Shown: positions 6,958 to 12,758 of the stretch, one piece after another
Position numbering within the stretch: the stretch's first letter is position 1
How the letters are laid out: each line of letters starts with the position of its first letter
Assembly (NCBI GenBank): GCA_002299865.1
Contig: DBNV01000127.1
Location: forward strand, 1-14,138
DNA from: Desulfonatronaceae bacterium UBA663
GTDB lineage: Bacteria; Desulfobacterota; Desulfovibrionia; Desulfovibrionales; Desulfonatronaceae
Length of the DNA stretch: 14,138 nucleotides
Direction: 5' to 3'
Translations under genes and position numbers: made by a program
The notes under the pieces: generated by a model
What the model was told of the DNA's origin: nothing
Database searches by the model: none
What the model saw: only the letters and a program-made list of their open reading frames with translations

Positions 6958-8132
6958 TCACCTCCACCAGACAGGCCATAACCGAGCCCAAGCCGGAAAG
7001 CATGGCGGAACTGCTGACCCTGACCGTGAAGCTGGACGCCTCGGACCTGCACTTGACCTACGGCGAGCCGCCGGTGTTCCGGGTCGGCGGGGACCTGCGG
7101 CCCATGAGCTGCGAGGCCTATACCCACGAGGAGATCCACGCCCTGCTCGGCCAGGTCATGCCGCCGCGCTACGCCTCAGTGCTGGAGGAGCGGCGTTCCG
7201 TGGACTTTGCCGTAAGCAGCGCCACGAAGGGCCGGTTTCGTTTCGCGGCCTACTATCAGCGCGGGGCCCTGTCCGTGGCTATCCGTTTGCTGGCCAAGGG
7301 CATTCCGGATTTCCAGAGCCTGGGCCTGCCGCCGAGCATGGTCCGGCTGCCCGCGTTCCGGGACGGGCTGGTCCTGATCACCGGCGTGACCGGCTCTGGC
7401 AAGTCCACCACCTTGGCGGCGATCGTCGACGCCATCAACCGCACGGAGCGCAAGAACATCATCACGGTGGAAGACCCCATCGAATATGTGCACCAGAACT
7501 GCAACTGCATCATCAACCAGCGGGAACTGCACACGGACGTGCACGCCTTTCCCGACGCCCTGCGCGACGCCCTGCGCGCGGATCCGGACGTGATCCTGGT
7601 GGGCGAAATCCGGGACCTGGACACCATGCGCACGGCGATCCTGGCTGCGGAAACCGGACACCTGGTCTTTTCCACCCTGCACTCCAAGGACGCCATGTCC
7701 AGCGTAAACCGCATGGTGGGCTCGTTTCCGGCCGGGGAGCAGACCCAGATCCGCCAGCAGCTTTCCTCCACTCTGCGGGCCGTGATTTCCCAGCGGCTTT
7801 TGCTTCGGGCGGACAAGAGCGGGCGGGTTCCGGCCGTGGAGGTGATGTTCGTTACCACGGGCATTGCCAATCTGATCCGGCTGGCCAAGGACGACATGAT
7901 CTACTCGGCCATTGAGACCGGCCAGGGTGAGGGCATGCAGACCATGGAGCAGTCCCTGATCGGCCTGATGGAGGCCGGACTGATTACCAGGGAGACGGCC
8001 CTGCTTTCGGCCAGGAACCAGGAAATGATGCGCAACCGCCTGACCCTGCGCGGTCTTCTGGATACCGGGACGTGCAGGGTTTGGGGGCGCACCCGCCAAG
8101 CCGCGTCGGACGTGGGCAACGGGACGAGGTAG
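6954..8132 (+). CDS. pilT: PilT-like retraction ATPase
   Basis: This 392-residue cytoplasmic hexameric ATPase would power pilus depolymerisation. The PilT N-terminal PAS-like domain is clear (LDASDLHLTYGEPP, FRVGGDLRPM). It is followed by Walker A GVTGSGKST (144-152), the Asp box TVEDPIEY, and the Walker B region DPDVILVGEIRD with Glu218. The His box TGHLVFSTLHS and the C-terminal SAIETGQGEGMQTMEQSL block, which is typical of PilT, are also present. The normally conserved AIRNLIRE motif reads GIANLIRL (303-310), so the first Arg and the final Glu are changed. The gene starts at the ATGA overlap with the secretin stop. A GGAGGA lies a rather distant 15 bases upstream, and the ATG at 7002 is a possible later start. 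It ends 3 bases before the assembly ATPase. It could be a PilT or PilU-type accessory motor. Confidence 0.9.
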   Translation: MITSTRQAITEPKPESMAELLTLTVKLDASDLHLTYGEPPVFRVGGDLRPMSCEAYTHEEIHALLGQVMPPRYASVLEERRSVDFAVSSATKGRFRFAAYYQRGALSVAIRLLAKGIPDFQSLGLPPSMVRLPAFRDGLVLITGVTGSGKSTTLAAIVDAINRTERKNIITVEDPIEYVHQNCNCIINQRELHTDVHAFPDALRDALRADPDVILVGEIRDLDTMRTAILAAETGHLVFSTLHSKDAMSSVNRMVGSFPAGEQTQIRQQLSSTLRAVISQRLLLRADKSGRVPAVEVMFVTTGIANLIRLAKDDMIYSAIETGQGEGMQTMEQSLIGLMEAGLITRETALLSARNQEMMRNRLTLRGLLDTGTCRVWGRTRQAASDVGNGTR

Positions 8133-8135
8133 ACC

Positions 8136-9809
8136 ATGATGATCCGCGAGGACCGCTTCGGCGGATACCTGGTCCGGCAGGGCCTGATCACCCGGGAGAA
8201 CCTGGACCAGGTGCTGTCCGTGCAGCGGGTGGTGCCTGAAAAGATCGGGCAGCTGCTGGTTCGCGAGGGGCTGCTCACCGAGGATCAGGTGATGCAGGCC
8301 CTGTCCGAGTTCACCGGGATTCCCCTGTCCGACGGCAACGGTGCCTTGCTGGCGGACCCCCAGGTGGTGCGTCTGATCCCGGAAAAGATGGCCCGCCGGG
8401 CCGGGGTGATGCCCCTGGTGCGCAACAAGGCCAACGAATTGCTGCTGGCGTGCAACGGTCCGGTGCCCCGGGCCATGCTCCAGAACATTTCCTGCCTGGC
8501 CCAGGCCCCGGTGCGCCTAGTCCTGGTCACGGAACGCCGACTGCGCAAGTTGCAGCAGATGGCCTACGCCCGGGAATTCGACACCAAGATCGATTTCCGG
8601 ACCCAACCGGTGAACGGCGAGGACCCCGACGCCGTGGTGGAACTACTGGAGAAACTGATGGTCCGGGCCATTTCCCAGAATAATGTGTCGGACATTCACT
8701 TTGAGCCGGAAAGGGACAGCCTCCTGGTCCGCTTCCGCGAGGACGGGATGCTGCGCCGGGTGGAGTCCCTGCCCGCGGCCATGGGACAGAAGCTGATCTC
8801 CCGGGTCAAGGTCCTGGCCAACCTAGACATTGCCGAGCGCCGCGCCCCCCAGGACGGCGCCTTCGCCTTCCGGCCCGCCCGGCTGAAGGTGGAGGTGGAG
8901 GCCGTGAACCTGCGCGTGTCCATTCTGCCCGTGAACTACGGCGAAAAAACCGTGCTCCGGTTGCTGCCGCCCTACGACGAACAGATCCGGCTGGATGCCC
9001 TGGGCATGGACGAGCAAAGCCTCGGCAGGTTCAAGGGCATCTTACGCTCGCCCCACGGTTTGATCCTGGTCACCGGCCCCACGGGGTCGGGCAAGTCCAC
9101 GACCCTGTACGGGGCTTTGCAACTGCTGCGTTCGGACACGACGAACATCACCACCCTGGAGGATCCGGTGGAACTGACCCTGCGCGGGGTGAACCAGACC
9201 CAGGTGGACGGGGGAGGACGGCTGGACTTCGCCTCGGGCCTGCGGGCCATTCTGCGTCAAGACCCGGATATCATCATGGTCGGCGAGATCCGGGACACGG
9301 ACACCCTGCGGGTCTCCCTGCGGGCGGCCATCACAGGGCACCTGGTCCTCTCCACCCTGCACACCAACGATGCGCCCAGCTCCTTTTCCCGGTTGCTGGA
9401 CATGGGCGGAGAATCTTTTCTGGTGGCCGTGTCCGTGCGGGCCGTGCTGGCCCAGCGCCTGGTGCGCCTGGTCTGCGCGCATTGCAAACAGCCCCGGCCC
9501 GTGAGCCGGGCCGAACTGGACATGCTGGGCCTGCGGGACACGCCCGAAGGCGCGTTCATGGTCCAGCGTTCGACTAATCCCTGCGAACTATGCAATCACA
9601 AGGGGTACAGCGGCCGGTTCGGTCTGTTCGAGCTGCTGGTGATGGACGAGGACCTGCGGGAGCGGATCATGCGCGGGGCCACGCCCCATGAAATCGCCAG
9701 CGCCGCCGGGGCTTCGGGTAATTACCGCTCCTTGCTGGAGGACGGCGTGGACAAGGTGAAAATGGGGTTGACCACGCCGGAGGAGATATTGCGGGTGACC
9801 ATGGAATAA
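8136..9809 (+). CDS. pilB: Assembly ATPase (MshE/PilB/GspE) with MshEN c-di-GMP-binding-type N-terminus
   Basis: This 557-residue ATPase would drive filament assembly. The N-terminus (7-59) has two copies of the 24-residue MshEN motif, RFGGYLVRQGLIT... and KIGQLLVREGLLT..., separated by five residues (31-35). That is the arrangement of the c-di-GMP-binding domain of MshE. The N2 domain follows from about 170 (LEKLMVRAISQNNVSDIHFEPE). The catalytic domain has Walker A GPTGSGKST (314-322), TLEDPVE, Walker B DPDIIMVGEIRD with Glu384, and the His box TGHLVLSTLHT. A zinc site is formed by Cys447, Cys450, Cys483 and Cys486 (CAHC, CELC), as in GspE and PilB. Length matches the family. GAGG lies 6 bases before the start, and ATG 8139 is also possible. 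It is predicted to respond to cyclic di-GMP; binding is inferred from the motif. Confidence 0.94.
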   Translation: MMIREDRFGGYLVRQGLITRENLDQVLSVQRVVPEKIGQLLVREGLLTEDQVMQALSEFTGIPLSDGNGALLADPQVVRLIPEKMARRAGVMPLVRNKANELLLACNGPVPRAMLQNISCLAQAPVRLVLVTERRLRKLQQMAYAREFDTKIDFRTQPVNGEDPDAVVELLEKLMVRAISQNNVSDIHFEPERDSLLVRFREDGMLRRVESLPAAMGQKLISRVKVLANLDIAERRAPQDGAFAFRPARLKVEVEAVNLRVSILPVNYGEKTVLRLLPPYDEQIRLDALGMDEQSLGRFKGILRSPHGLILVTGPTGSGKSTTLYGALQLLRSDTTNITTLEDPVELTLRGVNQTQVDGGGRLDFASGLRAILRQDPDIIMVGEIRDTDTLRVSLRAAITGHLVLSTLHTNDAPSSFSRLLDMGGESFLVAVSVRAVLAQRLVRLVCAHCKQPRPVSRAELDMLGLRDTPEGAFMVQRSTNPCELCNHKGYSGRFGLFELLVMDEDLRERIMRGATPHEIASAAGASGNYRSLLEDGVDKVKMGLTTPEEILRVTME

Positions 9810-9870
9810 CGGGGTTTTTGAACGGCCTGCGCAAAAAGCAAGAGCAACTTATCGTTAAGGAAGAACATCC

Positions 9871-11076
9871 ATGCCTTTCTACGAATGCCGGGCCATGGAC
9901 CCGGGCGGGAACATGATCCGGCTGCGCCTGGAGGCCGAAAGCCCGGGCGCGGCGGCGGCCGAGGCGCGGGCCAGGGGCGTGACCCTGATTTCCGTGGAGG
10001 AGACCGGGGGCGGCGCGGGCCTTGGGGCGTTCTCGCCCACGCGGTTTCTGCCCGTGACCACCAGGGACAAGGCGCTTCTGTTCCGGATGCTGGCCACGCT
10101 GGTCAAATCCGAGGTCACGGTGACCCAGGCCATCCGCATTCTGCGCGATCAGACCGACCGGATGAACGTCAAAGCCGTGTTGGCCGAGGTCCTGTCCAGG
10201 GTCGAGGGGGGCTCTCCGCTTTCCGACGCCATGGGGCATCATCCCCGGGTGTTTTCAGCCATGATCGTGAACCTGATCCGGGCCGGAGAGATGGGCGGCA
10301 TCCTGGACACGGTCTTCCAGCGCATCGCCGACTACCTGGAGCGCCGGGCCGAGTTGCGCAATAAGCTGATGATGTCCTTTTTCTACCCGGGCATCGTGCT
10401 GGTGGTGGGCATCGGCGTGGTGGTGTTCATGGTCTTGTTTGTGATTCCCCGGTTCATAGGCCTGATCCGGGGCAAGCTGCCGCCGGTGACCCAATTCCTG
10501 ATGGACTTCACGGCCTTTCTGCAGGACAACGGCCTGAACATACTCATGGGGTTGGGCGCGGGCCTGGCCGTGCTGATCGTGCTGCACGCCCTGCCCCTGA
10601 CCCGCTATTATCTGGACCGCTACAAGGTCTGTCTGCCCGTGGTCGGCCCGATCATCCGTCTGGGCGTGGTAGTGTCCTTTTCCCGGACTTTCAGCGTGCT
10701 CCTGGAGAGCCGGATTCCCATGGTGGAAGCCCTGCGCGCCACTAACGCGACCATCCGGAACACGGCTGTGAACCGTTTCCTGGACCGGACCGTGGACCGG
10801 GTCCTGGCCGGAGAGCCGCTTTCCGCCACGCTCAAGGACGGCTGGGCCTTCACGCCCATCACCATGTCCCTGGCCAACATCGGCGAGCATTCCGGGCTGA
10901 TGAGCGAATCCATGCTCACCGTGGCCGAGGTGCACGAGAAACTGCTGGAGGACAAGATCGCCCGGATGAGCGCCATGGTCGAACCGGCCCTGATCATCAC
11001 CCTGGGAGTGCTGGTGGGCGTGGTGGTTTACGGCCTGATCTCCGGCATGCTGGCCATGTACGCCGGGACGGTGTGA
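9871..11076 (+). CDS. pilC: Inner-membrane platform protein PilC/GspF
   Basis: The 401-residue protein starts with the family pattern MPFYECRAMDPGG, then a Glu/Ala-rich helical segment. Two four-helix-bundle GspF domains follow (about 65-190 and 270-395). The first carries KALLFRMLATLVKSEV and NLIRAGEMGG; the second carries SFSRTFSVLLESRIPMVEAL and NIGEHSGLM. Three hydrophobic helices lie at about 171-195, 223-247 and 373-398, the usual membrane layout. It anchors the assembly and retraction ATPases in the inner membrane and handles prepilin subunits. AAGGAAG (9857-9863) lies 7 bases before the ATG. A 61-base gap separates it from the ATPase gene, so an extra weak promoter cannot be excluded, but one operon is the simplest reading. 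Length and domain order are normal. Confidence 0.95.
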   Translation: MPFYECRAMDPGGNMIRLRLEAESPGAAAAEARARGVTLISVEETGGGAGLGAFSPTRFLPVTTRDKALLFRMLATLVKSEVTVTQAIRILRDQTDRMNVKAVLAEVLSRVEGGSPLSDAMGHHPRVFSAMIVNLIRAGEMGGILDTVFQRIADYLERRAELRNKLMMSFFYPGIVLVVGIGVVVFMVLFVIPRFIGLIRGKLPPVTQFLMDFTAFLQDNGLNILMGLGAGLAVLIVLHALPLTRYYLDRYKVCLPVVGPIIRLGVVVSFSRTFSVLLESRIPMVEALRATNATIRNTAVNRFLDRTVDRVLAGEPLSATLKDGWAFTPITMSLANIGEHSGLMSESMLTVAEVHEKLLEDKIARMSAMVEPALIITLGVLVGVVVYGLISGMLAMYAGTV

Positions 11077-11084
11077 ATGAAAGG

Positions 11085-11210
11085 GGGAAAGATGAGGAGA
11101 TAGGGCTTGAGGGCTTAAGACTTGAGGCCTGAACGAACGAAGAACAACGAACGAAATAGCGGAACAACGTTTTTTTCAGACGAAGCACGGAGAACGAAAA
11201 ACAACACCGC
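11085..11210. repeat. Purine-rich low-complexity intergenic tract with GAACGAA/GAACAACG units
   Basis: This stretch between the PilC gene and the lipoprotein gene has a composition unlike the surrounding coding DNA. It holds two CTTGAGG copies (11106-11112, 11121-11127), then repeated GAACGAA and GAACAACG words, a T7 run and more AACGA-like words. There is no ORF of note and no clear hairpin terminator. It looks like a decayed dispersed repeat or filler. It separates the foldase gene from the pilus genes, leaving open whether that gene has its own promoter. Confidence 0.45.
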
Positions 11211-11214
11211 AGAT

Positions 11215-11220
11215 AAGGAG
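11215..11220 (+). promoter_or_regulatory. Ribosome binding site of the foldase-like lipoprotein gene
   Basis: AAGGAG ends 5 bases before the ATG at 11226, which supports that start over the ATG at 11235. Confidence 0.7.
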
Positions 11221-11225
11221 CACAT

Positions 11226-12125
11226 ATGTCGATTATGCGTAATCTGGTCACGAAATTGCTTTTTGTTGTGTGCATCTCCGGCTTGCTGGCCGCCTGCCAG
11301 GAGGTGGAGTTTGCACATTGGACGGGCGGCGGGACCAAGGGGGATGAAATCGCCGCCTCCGCGGAAATGGACGAGGCGTTTTTGCGGGCCTATGCCCGGC
11401 GCATGTTCGCGGCCAAGGAGCACGCCGGGCGGGTCACGCCGGAGTATGTCCTGGAGCACGTCCAGAACATGGAGGCCCTGATCGCCGAAGGGCGGGCCAG
11501 GAACCTCGACCGGCTCCCGGAATTCCGGCAGGCCGTGCACCAGTTCCAGGCCGAGCTGCTGCTGCGAACCATGCAGCCGGACCTGGTCCCGGAAATACCC
11601 AGGGACAGCGTCACAAACGAGGATGCGCGGGTTTTTTTCCAGGAGAATATCCGGCTGTATGCCCTCCCGGACCTGTATTTGGCAACCATGTTTCATGCCC
11701 GCGAGAAAGGCGAGGCCGTGGTCTTGGGAGGCGCGGGAAGCCGCGCGGCTCTGGATGCCGAGGCCGCGCGGCTTCCCGGCGTGGAGGCCAAAACCCTTGA
11801 GCCCATGGCTCTGGAGCGGTTTCCAGAGGAATGGAGGGAAAGCCTCTCATCCTTGGAGCCGGGAAGCTGCGGCCCCGTCATGATGCGCGAGGACAGTTTC
11901 GTGGTGTTGTGCCTGGATGGCGTGCAACGGGACCGGACGCAGGATTTCGAGGCGCGCAAGGAATTCATCCGCAATGACGTTCTCTATTCGCGTTATCGCG
12001 AGGCCTGGCGCGAGGTCTACGCCGGATTGCGGGAGAGGCACGGCGTGAGCGTCGATCCGGGCGTGGCCGAGCGGTTCACGGTGGAAGGATTGCGGGAAGA
12101 TGGTGCACCAACGCTTAAACCCTGA
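11226..12125 (+). CDS. Lipoprotein of the SurA/PpiC foldase type, probably without catalytic histidines
   Basis: The 299-residue protein has a lipoprotein signal peptide ending in LLAAC (Cys24); the next residues are Gln-Glu, so outer-membrane sorting is plausible. Residues about 45-130 form a helical SurA_N-like segment (DEAFLRAYARRMFAAKEHAG, LPEFRQAVHQFQAELLL). A parvulin-like region spans about 149-235: LPDLYLATMFHAR resembles the first strand and LEPGSCGPVMMREDSFVVLCLDGV the last. A closing helix resembles the usual PpiC tail, with FEARKEFIRNDVLYSRYREAWREVYAGLR written here as two parts, FEARKEFIRNDVL and YSRYREAWREVYAGLR. Parvulins have His in the first strand and in the GYH of the last; these are shifted or replaced here, and the middle section is short. 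It may be a chaperone rather than an active prolyl isomerase, perhaps helping secretin or prepilin folding. That client role is inference from position. Confidence 0.7.
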   Translation: MSIMRNLVTKLLFVVCISGLLAACQEVEFAHWTGGGTKGDEIAASAEMDEAFLRAYARRMFAAKEHAGRVTPEYVLEHVQNMEALIAEGRARNLDRLPEFRQAVHQFQAELLLRTMQPDLVPEIPRDSVTNEDARVFFQENIRLYALPDLYLATMFHAREKGEAVVLGGAGSRAALDAEAARLPGVEAKTLEPMALERFPEEWRESLSSLEPGSCGPVMMREDSFVVLCLDGVQRDRTQDFEARKEFIRNDVLYSRYREAWREVYAGLRERHGVSVDPGVAERFTVEGLREDGAPTLKP

Positions 12126-12144
12126 ATCAAGAGGTGAAAAAGCA

Positions 12145-12354
12145 ATGCCACAGCATTGGAAAAACAAGGCCGGTCATTGCTTAAAGCTTGAGTCGCGAGA
12201 GCGTTTACGCAGGGTATGCGTGCGGCTTTTGGCGGCGTTCGCAATGCTCATGTTGGGTGCTTCTTCCGCTAGAGGAAGGGGATCGATACCCATGTCGAGC
12301 AACGATTCATTGACGGTTATATGTCTCTTTAAACTCCAGCAGTGCTTGACGTAG
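12145..12354 (+). pseudogene. Truncated ORF with signal-peptide-like N-terminus
   Basis: An ATG at 12145 follows AGAGGTG (12130-12136) at 8 bases and opens a 69-residue frame. Its first 45 residues look genuine: basic LESRERLRRVCVR, then hydrophobic LLAAFAMLMLGASSARG, like a signal peptide with an Ala-x-Ala-type cleavage region. The remaining codons (from about 12280) run antisense through transposase-like sequence and carry no family signal, ending at a TAG inside it. The simplest reading is that an exported protein gene, the next gene after the foldase, was cut by an inserted element and its 3' part lost. A genuine small secreted peptide is possible but less likely. Confidence 0.5.
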
Positions 12355-12373
12355 CTTTTCCACAGTGTCGACC
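12279..12373 (-). pseudogene. Remnant of an integrase-core (DDE) transposase C-terminus with an in-frame stop
   Basis: On the minus strand one frame reads VDTVEKLRQALLEFKETYNRQ, a stop, then IVARHGYRSP. From memory of the family, integrase-core transposases near the C-terminus read like TVEELRQALLEFKETYNR-x-WLIERHGYRTP, so the stop falls exactly where Trp is expected (TGG to TGA) and the match resumes on the other side. The fragment is about 30 codons. It is cut at its 5' side by the palindromic repeat at 12372-12413 and at its 3' side by the truncated ORF. No terminal inverted repeats or target duplications of an insertion sequence are visible. This is a relic, not an active element. Confidence 0.6.
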
Positions 12374-12413
12374 TGCCTCTGCCTGTCTGCCGACAGGCAG
12401 GCGGCAGACAGGG
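12372..12413. repeat. REP-like palindromic element with two alternative hairpins
   Basis: CTGCCTGTC (12379-12387) pairs perfectly with GACAGGCAG (12392-12400) around TGCC. Overlapping it, CTGTCTGCCG (12383-12392) pairs perfectly with CGGCAGACAG (12402-12411). The two hairpins exclude each other. Such compact GC-rich palindromes are typical of dispersed intergenic repeats. It interrupts the transposase remnant. Confidence 0.65.
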
Positions 12414-12631
12414 CACAACCTTTTGTCTTGTGCTTCGGCCAGAAGCGTTGCGGCATCGAATCTGCCTGTCGATTGAACACCTCCTGGGGGCTTTGCCTTA
12501 CCCCCAATTTTAGTGTCCAAGAAAACCCTATCCCAGTCCACAAGCCCCCTTCCCGGAGGTGCCGATTCCAAGCTTGGCTTGCGATGGAAATCAGCTTATA
12601 CGCGTGATACGCGACGTCGGAAGCTTACAAC

Positions 12632-12671
12632 ACCGGATGCCGGCTTTTGCCGGCAGGACGGATTCCGGCAT
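12632..12671. repeat. Dispersed palindromic repeat of the CCGGAATCC / GCCGGC-TTTT-GCCGGC kind
   Basis: TGCCGGC (12638-12644) and GCCGGCA (12649-12655) form a 7-bp stem with a TTTT loop. CCGGAT (12633-12638) and ATTCCGG (12662-12668) flank it as an imperfect outer pair. On the minus strand it reads PESVLPAKAGIR, the translation typical of the very common proteobacterial intergenic repeats that give VIPAKAGIQ-like peptides in junk ORFs. Non-coding. Confidence 0.6.
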
Positions 12672-12741
12672 GGCGCGACTTTTTGCAGTAGCCTCATTAA
12701 AGAGACATGGTTGTGCGCATATCCAGTTTGATTGTATTTTC

Positions 12742-12749
12742 AGGAAGGA
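12742..12749 (+). promoter_or_regulatory. Ribosome binding site fixing the phosphohexomutase start
   Basis: AGGAAGGA lies 9 bases before the ATG at 12759. The frame is open further upstream, to a TTG at 12732, but only the ATG has this site. Confidence 0.75.
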
Positions 12750-12758
12750 AGCATTGCA

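Larger units (their letters stand above)
12126..12758. other. 633-base region without an intact gene: decayed and repeat-rich
   Basis: No convincing complete gene is present. In order it holds a truncated signal-peptide ORF (12145 on), an antisense transposase remnant (about 12279-12373), a palindromic repeat (12372-12413), a stretch with nothing recognised (12414-12630) and a second palindromic repeat (12632-12671). The leader of the phosphohexomutase gene follows. Short ORFs on both strands here read through the repeats and show no family resemblance. I find no convincing promoter for the downstream gene, although one must lie here if that gene is independent. Confidence 0.6.

Noticed and set aside
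9810..9840. Possible terminator between the assembly ATPase and pilC genes (GTTTTTG / CAAAAAG)
   Set aside because: The stem is only about 6 mostly A-T pairs with a large loop and no T-tract after it.
12671..12687. Sigma-54-like promoter TGGCGCG...TTGCA before the phosphohexomutase gene
   Set aside because: The GG and GC elements are one base too far apart for the strict -24/-12 spacing, and the left half overlaps the dispersed palindrome.
12365..12757. Small ORFs on both strands of the decayed region
   Set aside because: They read through palindromic repeats and transposase remnants, lack ribosome sites and show no family resemblance.
12732..12758. TTG start for the phosphohexomutase
   Set aside because: The ribosome site AGGAAGGA fits the ATG at 12759, and family proteins start close to the FRAYDIRG motif.
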